The notes beneath the pieces are model-generated. The model saw only the letters and a program-made list of their open reading frames with translations, ran no database searches and was not told where the DNA came from. From Rhodoferax sp. (GTDB lineage: Bacteria; Pseudomonadota; Gammaproteobacteria; Burkholderiales; Burkholderiaceae_C), in the NCBI GenBank assembly GCA_030833685.1, contig JAURGS010000088.1, positions 1 to 9,596 of the forward strand: a stretch of DNA of 9,596 nucleotides, read 5' to 3'. Positions 1 through 6,580 of this stretch are shown piece by piece (positions within the stretch are counted from its first letter, which is position 1; every line of letters starts with the position of its first letter). A program made the translations under genes and the position numbers.

Positions 1-765
1 GCTCAGTTGCCAGCTGAAGCGGTGCAGTTGGTGCAGACCACAGACCGGGCTTTTGTCGGGGCCTTGATTACCATGCCAGAGTTTGTCGACGTGATCATCC
101 CGCGTGGCGGTAAAGGCTTGATAGAGCGCATCAGCCGTGAGGCGAAGGTGCCGGTGATCAAGCATTTGGACGGTAATTGCCACACCTATGTGGATGACCC
201 CTGTGATCTGGATTTGGCGGTGCGCGTGACTGACAACGCCAAGACGCAGAAATACAGCCCCTGCAACGCCACAGAGAGCTTGTTAGTGGCACGCGCAATT
301 GCGGCGAAATTTTTGCCGCGCATGGCGAAGGTTTTTGTGCAAAAGGGTGTCGAGATGCGTTGCGATCAGGCTTCGTACGATTTGATTTCGGCCAGTTGCC
401 CCGATGCGCGCGTGGTGCTAGCCAGCGAGCAGGACTGGTACGAGGAATACCTGGCGCCGATCATCAGCATCAAGTTGGTAGACGGTGTTGACGACGCTAT
501 TGCCCACATCAACCGCTATTCCAGCCACCATACCGATGCAATACTGACCCAGAACCATCTTCATGCTCAGGCTTTTTTGCGCGAGGTTGACTCGGCCAGC
601 GTCATGGTCAACACCAGCACGCGTTTTGCAGACGGCTTTGAGTACGGCTTGGGTGCTGAGATCGGTATCAGTACTGATAAATTCCATGCCCGTGGCCCGG
701 TCGGCATTGAGGGCCTGACCTCATTGAAGTACGTGGTCCTGGGCCAGGGAGAAGTGCGCCGCTGA
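1..765 (+). CDS. proA: Gamma-glutamyl phosphate reductase, C-terminal part (5' end outside the window)
   Basis: Second step of proline synthesis from glutamate: NADPH-dependent reduction of L-glutamyl 5-phosphate to glutamate semialdehyde in the cytoplasm. The frame is open from base 1, so the gene starts upstream; 254 of the usual roughly 420-430 codons are visible, and the TTG at position 7 is not the real start. Seen directly: the block PRGGKGLIERI followed by KHLDGNCHTYVD, then NAKTQKYSPCNATESLLVA, whose Cys (codon 262-264) is the expected catalytic thiol of this aldehyde-dehydrogenase-fold enzyme. Near the end are VNTSTRFADGFEYGLGAEIGIS and RGPVGIEGLTSLKYVV, both characteristic of ProA. 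It ends in TGA with a second in-frame TGA at 772-774. A 102-bp gap separates it from gshA on the same strand. Only the missing N-terminus is open; the identification is secure. Confidence 0.97.
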   Translation, partial: AQLPAEAVQLVQTTDRAFVGALITMPEFVDVIIPRGGKGLIERISREAKVPVIKHLDGNCHTYVDDPCDLDLAVRVTDNAKTQKYSPCNATESLLVARAIAAKFLPRMAKVFVQKGVEMRCDQASYDLISASCPDARVVLASEQDWYEEYLAPIISIKLVDGVDDAIAHINRYSSHHTDAILTQNHLHAQAFLREVDSASVMVNTSTRFADGFEYGLGAEIGISTDKFHARGPVGIEGLTSLKYVVLGQGEVRR

Positions 766-813
766 TCGCGCTGAAATACGGGGCGGCGCTTCAGATGTTG
801 GCAGGTCTGGGTA

Positions 814-843
814 TTGGTGCTGACAAGCCTGCCCGCCTAGAAT
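814..843 (+). promoter_or_regulatory. Candidate sigma-70 promoter for gshA
   Basis: TTGGTG (814-819) and TAGAAT (838-843) lie 18 bp apart inside the proA-gshA gap. The predicted transcript would begin near 850, giving a leader of about 18 nt before the ATG at 868. The -10 box matches five of six consensus bases; the -35 box is weaker. The site would let gshA be transcribed apart from proA. It is pattern matching only, with no transcription-start data. Confidence 0.4.
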
Positions 844-867
844 CTGCTTTAGCCACATAAAACCCCT

Positions 868-2160
868 ATGGTCCCTCACCTCATCACGGCCTTGACCGGC
901 CCGATCAATGAATTGGAGCAGCGGGTGCTGGACTCGATGCCAGCCATCGAACGCTGGTTTCGGCTGGAGTGGATGGAGCACACGCCCGTGTTTTACAGTT
1001 CGGTGGATGTGCGAAATGCGGGCTTCAAGCTCGCGCCCGTCGACACCAACCTGTTTCCCGGCTGTTGGAATAATTTGAGTGCCGAAATGTTGCCGCTTGC
1101 CGTACAGGCGGCCATGGCGGCCATCGAAAAAACATGCCCGGAAGCGCGCAATCTGCTGGTTATTCCTGAGAACGGAACGCCAAGCGCGGACTATGTAGCC
1201 AATTTGGCTCAGATTCAGCGCATTTTCAACATGGCGGGCTTGAACGTGCGACTCGGTTCGATCGACCCTGCCGTCAAGCACAGCGTGAGTTTTGATGTGG
1301 CCGGCAGCGCACCCATCACGATTGAGCCAGTTTTACGCCACAAAGGTCGTATTGGCTTGTCCCAATTCGATCCTTGTACGATTTTGCTCAACAACGACTT
1401 GAGCGCCGGCGTACCAGGTATCTTGGAGGACTTGCATGAGCAATTCCTGTTGCCGCCTTTGCACGCAGGGTGGTCGACACGGCGTAAAAGCACGCACTTC
1501 AAGTTTTACGACGAAGTGGCCAAGCGCCTGGGCAAATTGATGGGTGTAGATCCCTGGTTGATCAACCCCTTGTGCGACCAGTGTCCCGCTGTCAGCTTCA
1601 AGAACGCCGAGGGCTTGGCGAAAATGAACAGCCTGGTGGAGACGGTTTTAGGACGTGTTCGCCGAAAGTACAAGGAATACGGCATCAAGGAGAAGCCGTT
1701 TGTGGTGGTCAAGGCCGACCACGGCACGCACCCGCTCGGGGTGGTCACGGTCAGAGACGCCGGAGACTTTGCTGAGTTGGCCGAGCGCGTGCAAGTGCTG
1801 AAAAGGCACCGCGAGCTCGCTGCGCCGCATGACTTTCTTGTTCAAGAAGGCGTGCTCACACAAGAGCGTGTGGGCGACTCTGTGGCCGAACCGGTGGTCT
1901 ACACCATGGATCGTTATGTCGTGGGGGGTTTTTACCGGCTGCACGCACAGCGCGGTGCGGACGAAAGCTTGAAACAGCCGGATGCCGCTTTCCAGCCCTT
2001 GGCTTTTGAGCAAAGTGTCCAACTTCCGCAGCCCGGTGTGACGCCTGGCGCGAGCGTGCCCAACCGCTTTTACATGTACGGTGTGGTCGCCCGACTGGCC
2101 ATGCTGGCAGCCAGTTACGAGCTCGAGTCGACCGACCCCGAGCATGAAGCGTTTGAGTGA
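868..2160 (+). CDS. gshA: Glutamate-cysteine ligase, proteobacterial GshA type (PF08886-like)
   Basis: Catalyses the first and committed step of glutathione synthesis: ATP-dependent joining of the glutamate gamma-carboxyl to cysteine, in the cytosol. The 430 residues match the GshA family first described from Acidithiobacillus (TIGR02049/PF08886), which differs from the E. coli GshA fold. Recognisable blocks: a DVRNAGFKLAPVDTNLFPG segment at about residues 47-65, a Cys pair in NPLCDQCPAVSFKN (233-246), KADHGTHPLGVVTV (282-295), VQEGVLTQE (325-333) and the stretch 341-359 ending in GGFYRLH. The 282-359 region resembles the nucleotide-binding part of ATP-grasp ligases (inference). ATG 868 is the first possible start, because in-frame TAG codons lie at 838-840 and 850-852. 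No Shine-Dalgarno sequence precedes it. kup follows after 75 bp and gshB after kup, completing the pathway. Confidence 0.95.
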   Translation: MVPHLITALTGPINELEQRVLDSMPAIERWFRLEWMEHTPVFYSSVDVRNAGFKLAPVDTNLFPGCWNNLSAEMLPLAVQAAMAAIEKTCPEARNLLVIPENGTPSADYVANLAQIQRIFNMAGLNVRLGSIDPAVKHSVSFDVAGSAPITIEPVLRHKGRIGLSQFDPCTILLNNDLSAGVPGILEDLHEQFLLPPLHAGWSTRRKSTHFKFYDEVAKRLGKLMGVDPWLINPLCDQCPAVSFKNAEGLAKMNSLVETVLGRVRRKYKEYGIKEKPFVVVKADHGTHPLGVVTVRDAGDFAELAERVQVLKRHRELAAPHDFLVQEGVLTQERVGDSVAEPVVYTMDRYVVGGFYRLHAQRGADESLKQPDAAFQPLAFEQSVQLPQPGVTPGASVPNRFYMYGVVARLAMLAASYELESTDPEHEAFE

Positions 2161-2235
2161 AGCTGCATCTGTCGAATGAAGCGCACGCCTCTCAGGCGAG
2201 GCATCGTTGGTCGCTGTGAATGACAAGGCTTGTTT

Positions 2236-4104
2236 GTGAGCAATGAGCAGACCTCCATGCGCGCGCTGACGCTGGGCGCCATTGGTGTTGTCTATGGCGA
2301 TATCGGGACCAGCGTGCTTTACGCGGTCAAGGAAATCTTTGCCTCGGGTCATGTTGCCTTTAACCACGACAACGTTCTGGGTGTTCTGTCGCTGTTGTTT
2401 TGGACCCTCACGGTCATTATTTCGATCAAATACGTGAGCCTGGTTCTGCGCGCTGATAACAACGGGGAGGGGGGCTTGGTGGCCATGCTGGCGCTGGCCT
2501 CGCGCTCGGTCAAAGACCGGCCGCAACTGCGTCAATTCCTGTTGGTCATTGGCATCTTTGGAACCTGCTTGTTCTACGGTGATGGGGTCATCACCCCAGC
2601 GATTTCTGTTTTGTCGGCGGTAGAGGGGCTTGAGGTCATCTCCCACACTTTTTCGGTGGCGGTGATTCCTTTGACTTTGCTGATACTGTTTTCCTTGTTT
2701 GCCATACAGAAGCGAGGCACTGCCGATATCGGGCGATTTTTTGGCCCCGTTACCCTCACTTGGTTTCTGGCGATCGCGGTGCTTGGGGTGTCCCAGATTG
2801 CGCGCTACCCTGAGGTCTTGCAGGCGCTCAGCCCGCATTTCGCGTTGGGCTTTATTTATGCCTACCCCACCGTCACGTTTTTGATTCTTGGCGCCTTGGT
2901 TTTGTGTGTGACGGGCGGCGAGGCACTGTATGCGGACATGGGACACTTTGGCAAAAGGCCAATTCGCCTGGCATGGTTTTGTGTGGTGATGCCTGCGTTG
3001 ACCTTGAACTATTTCGGCCAAGGCGCGCTACTCCTGGCTAACCCAGAGGCCGTGAAAAACCCGTTTTTCATGATGGCGCCATCCTGGGCATTGATTCCGC
3101 TGGTGATATTGGCCACGCTAGCGACCGTGATCGCCTCCCAGGCGCTGATCACCGGCGCCTTTTCTGTCACCAAGCAGGCGATTCAACTGGGCTATCTGCC
3201 GCGCTTGCAGGTGTTGCATACCAATGTCAAAGCCGCGGGGCAGATCTTCATGCCTTTTGTGAATTGGGGCTTGTTTGTTGCCATCGTGCTGGCCGTGCTG
3301 CTGTTCAGGACGTCAAGCAACCTGGCCGCAGCCTATGGGGTGGCTGTGACGCTGGACATGCTGATCACCACCACGCTCACATTTTTTGTGATCCGTTTCG
3401 CATGGCGATACCCGCTGTGGTTGTGCGTGGCTGTCACCGGGGCTTTCTTTGTGATCGACCTGGCTTTTTTCGCCTCCAACCTGCTCAAGTTCTTGGACGG
3501 CGGCTGGTTCCCGCTGGTGATCGGTGGCATTGTTTTTAGCTTGATGTTGACTTGGAAGGACGGCCGGCACCTGCTTAACACCAAGTTGCGCGCTGACTGG
3601 CTGGAACTGTCGTCTTTTCTCGAGGCGGTGTTTGTGATGCCGCCGGTACGGGTAGAGGGTACGGCTGTTTTCCTGACGGCTGAGAAAGGGGCGGTCCCCA
3701 ACGCCTTGCTGCACAACCTCAAGCACAACAAGGTCTTGCACAAAACCAACTTGTTTGTTTCAGTACGAAACCATGAGGTGCCCTGGATCAGCCAGGACAA
3801 GCGGGTCACGGTACAGGCTTTAGGGCACGACTGCTGGCAACTGGTGGTGAACTATGGCTTCAAAGATGACATGGACCTGCCCAAAGCGCTTCAGATGGCA
3901 TCCGACCACGGTTTTGCTCTGGAGGCCATGAGCACCAGTTACTTTCTGAGCCGCGACATCATCATGCCCAAAGTTGGGGCGGGGATGGCCGCCTGGCGTG
4001 AGAAACTTTTTGCGCAGATGCATCTCAATGCCAGCGACGCAGCAGACTTTTTGAAGCTGCCTAACAACGCCGTTGTTCAGCTCGGCAGCAAAATTGAGAT
4101 CTAA
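2236..4104 (+). CDS. kup: Low-affinity potassium uptake protein Kup (KUP/HAK/KT family)
   Basis: Inner-membrane K+ uptake, usually described as H+-coupled. With the GTG start at 2236 the protein has 622 residues, the normal Kup length. AAGG at 2225-2228, 7 nt upstream, supports that start over the TTG at 2230. About twelve hydrophobic segments are visible (roughly residues 10-32, 46-70, 99-119, 136-157, 167-187, 209-229, 245-268, 285-310, 338-358, 364-388, 394-416, 423-441), followed by a soluble C-terminal domain (442-622) thought to lie in the cytoplasm. Motifs: GDIGTSVLY (21-29; most homologues have Pro where this has Val), YGDGVITPAISVLSAVEGLE (114-133) and GGEALYADMGHFGKRPIR (227-244). 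Asp22, Asp116 and Glu229 fall at acidic positions reported to matter in E. coli Kup; position 116 is Glu in E. coli. It lies between gshA and gshB on the same strand. Confidence 0.97.
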   Translation: MSNEQTSMRALTLGAIGVVYGDIGTSVLYAVKEIFASGHVAFNHDNVLGVLSLLFWTLTVIISIKYVSLVLRADNNGEGGLVAMLALASRSVKDRPQLRQFLLVIGIFGTCLFYGDGVITPAISVLSAVEGLEVISHTFSVAVIPLTLLILFSLFAIQKRGTADIGRFFGPVTLTWFLAIAVLGVSQIARYPEVLQALSPHFALGFIYAYPTVTFLILGALVLCVTGGEALYADMGHFGKRPIRLAWFCVVMPALTLNYFGQGALLLANPEAVKNPFFMMAPSWALIPLVILATLATVIASQALITGAFSVTKQAIQLGYLPRLQVLHTNVKAAGQIFMPFVNWGLFVAIVLAVLLFRTSSNLAAAYGVAVTLDMLITTTLTFFVIRFAWRYPLWLCVAVTGAFFVIDLAFFASNLLKFLDGGWFPLVIGGIVFSLMLTWKDGRHLLNTKLRADWLELSSFLEAVFVMPPVRVEGTAVFLTAEKGAVPNALLHNLKHNKVLHKTNLFVSVRNHEVPWISQDKRVTVQALGHDCWQLVVNYGFKDDMDLPKALQMASDHGFALEAMSTSYFLSRDIIMPKVGAGMAAWREKLFAQMHLNASDAADFLKLPNNAVVQLGSKIEI

Positions 4105-4155
4105 GCATCCAGTGCATGTCCGGTCTACACTGCACCCGATCAGCCTTAGCGTATT

Positions 4156-4178
4156 GATACAGATGCAAGCACTGTATC
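4156..4178. repeat. Bulged inverted repeat between kup and gshB
   Basis: GATACAG (4156-4162) and CTGTATC (4172-4178) are perfect 7-bp reverse complements. Inside them, TGC (4164-4166) and GCA (4169-4171) pair as well, so the dyad has two 10-base arms with one unpaired A (4163) and an AA centre. No T-run follows (CCAAAGC), so it is a poor intrinsic terminator. It could be a protein-binding operator or an mRNA hairpin in the kup-gshB spacer. The rest of the 156-bp spacer shows no recognisable small gene; a TACACT box at 4126-4131 has no suitable -35 partner. Confidence 0.5.
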
Positions 4179-4260
4179 CAAAGCTGAAGTCATGTTGGCG
4201 TGCAATGTTCACTGCCCGCAGGCATCTGCTGTGTGGCTGAGTTTTGCGGGGAGCTGTTGA

Positions 4261-5214
4261 TTGAAAAATATATTGTTTGTCGCTGATCCGCTGGAGTCCT
4301 TCAAGATTTACAAGGACACCACCTTCACGATGATGCGTGAGGTGCAAAAGCGCGGTCATCAGGTGCATGCTTGTGAGACCCAAGACCTTGTTTGGACATC
4401 TGGCCAAGCTGTATCAGCGTCTGTCAGGCGCATTCAGCTCACCGGCCAGGATGAATCCTGGTTTGTCGAGCAGCCCGGCCGCAATGAGGCTTCGCCACTA
4501 CACGAATTCGACGCCGTGGTGATGCGCAAAGACCCACCTTTTGACAGTGAGTACTTTTACAGCACCCACTTGTTAGAGCAGGCTGAGCGCGAGGGGGCGC
4601 GTGTTTTCAATTCACCCAGGGCCTTGCGAGACCATCCGGAGAAGTTGTCCTTGATGGAGTTTGCTCAGTTCGCTGCCCCCACGTTGGTGACGCGCAAAGC
4701 CCAAGAAATCCGCCAATTTCATGCGCAGCACAAAGACATTATTCTTAAACCGCTGGATGGCATGGGCGGGACGGGTATTTTTCGCATTCGCGAAGATGGC
4801 ATGAATCTGGGTAGCGTCATTGAGACACTCAATCAACACGGCCAAAGCTCGGTCATGGTGCAAAAATTCTTGCCCGAAATTGCCCAAGGTGACAAACGCA
4901 TTTTGCTTATCGCAGGCCAGCCGGTGCCGTTTTGTCTGGCGCGTATCCCGCAGGGCGGCGAAGTGCGTGGCAACCTTGCAGCTGGAGGCAAAGGGGTGGC
5001 GCAGCCCATCAGTACCCGGGACCGTGAGATCGCCCAGGCGCTGGGCCCGGTTCTGCACCAGCGGGGATTGCTGCTGGTTGGGCTGGATGTGATTGGTGAA
5101 AAACTCACCGAAGTCAATGTGACAAGCCCGACCTGTTTTCGGGAGATTGCAGATCAGAGCGGCTGCGACGTAGCCAGCTTATTCGTCGACGCGCTTGAAG
5201 CCGCCTTGGCTTAG
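4261..5214 (+). CDS. gshB: Glutathione synthetase
   Basis: Second step of glutathione synthesis: ATP-dependent ligation of glycine to gamma-glutamylcysteine by a cytosolic ATP-grasp enzyme. The 317 residues are close to the 316 of E. coli GshB and align along the full length. The N-terminal substrate domain shows FVADPLESFKIYKDTTF (6-22) and MRKDPPFDSEY (88-98). The ATP-grasp part carries KPLDGMGGTGIFR (163-175), ARIPQGGEVRGNLAAGGKG (227-245) and LTEVNVTSPTCFREI (282-296), with Asp276, Glu284 and Asn286 as expected metal ligands. The start is a TTG; GGGAG at 4249-4253 with 7-nt spacing supports it, and the protein begins MKNILFVADP as homologues do. Its TAG stop overlaps the TAA of the opposing mscS gene. 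Co-orientation with gshA and kup suggests an operon, although the 156-bp gap could hold a separate promoter. Confidence 0.98.
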   Translation: MKNILFVADPLESFKIYKDTTFTMMREVQKRGHQVHACETQDLVWTSGQAVSASVRRIQLTGQDESWFVEQPGRNEASPLHEFDAVVMRKDPPFDSEYFYSTHLLEQAEREGARVFNSPRALRDHPEKLSLMEFAQFAAPTLVTRKAQEIRQFHAQHKDIILKPLDGMGGTGIFRIREDGMNLGSVIETLNQHGQSSVMVQKFLPEIAQGDKRILLIAGQPVPFCLARIPQGGEVRGNLAAGGKGVAQPISTRDREIAQALGPVLHQRGLLLVGLDVIGEKLTEVNVTSPTCFREIADQSGCDVASLFVDALEAALA

Positions 5215-6131
5215 TCGCTTTTCGCTGCGGGCTTGCTCAACAGCTCCACCTGCAACTTGCCGCTGCGCATGTGCAAGTCGCGTTGCGGGAACGGGATTTC
5301 TATGCCAGCCAGTCGCAACTGGCTTTCGATTTCCCACAGGTAAGCGGCTTGGACGCGCCCGGGTGCGCGCACGCCCTCGATGCCGACCCAAACCACCAGC
5401 TCAAAGTTGAGACTGCTGTCGCCCAGCGATGTCAGCCAGACATCAGCATGGTGTCGTTCGTCTTCGTTGGTGAAGGCAACGGCTGCAGCGGCGGCCAGCC
5501 CAGCTTTTCGGACCTTGTCTTTGTCGGTGCCGTATGCCACACCAAAGGGAATGTGAACACGGCGCAATTGCTCGCCGTAAGTCCAATTCACCACCCGGCC
5601 ATTGATGAACTCGGAGTTTGGCACGATGATATCGACCGCGTCGTTGGAGGTGATGCGCGTGTAACGCATATTGATTTCGGCAACGCGACCCATAACGCCC
5701 GACTGCAGGTCAACAAAGTCGCCGACTTTGAGCGTTTTCTCCAACAGAATGATCACGCCTGATATCAAGTTGCTGAAAATATTTTGCAGGCCGAAGCCAA
5801 TACCTACGCCCAGCGCGCCGCCCATCAGCGTCAGGCTGGCCATGTCAAAGCCGATAAAGTGCAGACCGAGAACGGAGCCGACGATCCAGATCAGGTAGCG
5901 CACGATTCGCCCCAGGGCGTAGATACCGTGCTCGCTCATGTGGGCCCCCTGGCGGCGGCGAGTCAGGCCCTGGATTGACCGCTCCACCGCGATCGCTACC
6001 CACCAGGACAGCAACAGGATCAGAAAAAAACCGAGCACGCGCTGCGCGTTCAAGGGGGTGTCCCCCAGGGTGAACCACGGGGTTTGAAGCAGCTGCCAGG
6101 CAGCGTTCAGAAAGGGTTCAAGATCTTGCAT
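5211..6131 (-). CDS. MscS-family mechanosensitive ion channel
   Basis: Inner-membrane channel opened by membrane tension, releasing ions and small solutes on hypo-osmotic shock. The 306 residues have the small MscS layout: hydrophobic segments at about 31-49 and 75-94, then the pore-lining helix region 97-130, rich in Gly and Ala (GGALGVGIGFGLQNIFSNL, 104-122). Next come the beta-domain signature KVGDFVDL (135-142) with GRVAEINMRYTRI (148-160) and IIVPNSEFINGRVVNW (168-183), and an alpha/beta C-terminal domain to about 290. Length and topology are close to E. coli MscS, without the long N-terminal extension of MscK/YbdG types. ATG 6131 is the first start in the open frame; no Shine-Dalgarno sequence is evident (CCCCAGC precedes it). 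It is the last gene of the minus-strand series and converges on gshB with stop codons overlapping. The substrate and the exact paralogue (MscS or YnaI-like) cannot be decided from sequence alone. Confidence 0.94.
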   Translation of the reverse strand: MQDLEPFLNAAWQLLQTPWFTLGDTPLNAQRVLGFFLILLLSWWVAIAVERSIQGLTRRRQGAHMSEHGIYALGRIVRYLIWIVGSVLGLHFIGFDMASLTLMGGALGVGIGFGLQNIFSNLISGVIILLEKTLKVGDFVDLQSGVMGRVAEINMRYTRITSNDAVDIIVPNSEFINGRVVNWTYGEQLRRVHIPFGVAYGTDKDKVRKAGLAAAAAVAFTNEDERHHADVWLTSLGDSSLNFELVVWVGIEGVRAPGRVQAAYLWEIESQLRLAGIEIPFPQRDLHMRSGKLQVELLSKPAAKSD

Positions 6132-6284
6132 GCTGGGGAATTGGTGGGTTTGCCATAGTGTCGCATCTGGGCCGGATTACGAGGTCGCCGCCCCCAAAAG
6201 TTAGCACGTGTTGCAATGAAAGACAGCAGGCCTTGTTAAAGCCCGGGCAGTCAACTTCGTGAACGCAAAGCTGCAGGGGAGGAC

Positions 6285-6533
6285 TCAAGAACCCGAAATG
6301 CCGCTGTCTGGCCTGGCCCGATCGTTTTCAACGCAGCGCCGGCAAATACAGGCTGTGTTCAGCGCGGGGCCGGGTACCCGCCTGAGCAAGGCCGCGCTAA
6401 AGGAAACCTGGGTGCACCAGCAAGCCTGTTCGGTACTGTCGGCAGCGCTGTCTTGCGCCATGGCGCAGTGGTTCGATTGTCCGCACAGCGGACACCGCTG
6501 GGGCGAAAACTCGGCTGTCTGCGTATTTGGCAT
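6285..6533 (-). CDS. Small cysteine-rich CWC-family protein
   Basis: An 82-residue protein with eight cysteines and the pattern of the Cysteine-rich CWC family (PF14375): CPLCGQSNHCAMA (14-26), ACWCTQVSF (37-45), LLRRVP (48-53), then ACICRRC (61-67). The spacing is C-x2-C-x5-C-x14-C-W-C-x21-C-x-C-x2-C. The paired CxxC motifs suggest a structural zinc site (inference); no function is established for the family, and no signal peptide or membrane segment is visible. The frame is open upstream to 6677, but that part lies inside the 3' end of glcB and is unlike the family. ATG 6533 sits just before the conserved core and leaves a 47-bp gap after glcB, so I prefer it. No clear Shine-Dalgarno sequence. 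It probably lies in the glcB transcript. A competing plus-strand frame over 6259-6600 has no recognisable content. Confidence 0.8.
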   Translation of the reverse strand: MPNTQTAEFSPQRCPLCGQSNHCAMAQDSAADSTEQACWCTQVSFSAALLRRVPGPALNTACICRRCVENDRARPDSGISGS

Positions 6534-6580
6534 GGGTTGTGCAGCCTGTGGCGGGGCGGTTTTAGCGCGCCGCTTTGCAA

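Noticed and set aside
786..797. 12-base GCGCTTCAGATG also found near 3887
   Set aside because: A single shared 12-mer, one copy between genes and one inside kup, with no flanking similarity; most likely coincidence.
721..1281. 186-codon minus-strand frame spanning the proA-gshA junction
   Set aside because: Antisense to two conserved genes, with no recognisable motif.
2186..2198. CGCCT-CTC-AGGCG hairpin in the gshA-kup gap
   Set aside because: Only five pairs with a three-base loop and no T-run after it; too weak to call a terminator or regulatory element.
1648..3021. 457-codon open frame on the minus strand across gshA and kup
   Set aside because: It crosses two securely identified genes, has a basic, Gln/His/Arg-rich low-sense composition, and shows no recognisable domain. 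It is a shadow frame of GC-rich coding sequence.
4126..4131. TACACT as a -10 box for gshB
   Set aside because: No acceptable -35 hexamer at 16-18 bp; the nearest TTGAGA (4094-4099) is 26 bp away.
6241..6248. GCCCGGGC palindrome between the CWC gene and mscS
   Set aside because: An 8-bp palindrome without a loop or T-run is expected by chance in GC-rich DNA. The 153-bp gap 6132-6284 otherwise shows no gene and no convincing promoter.
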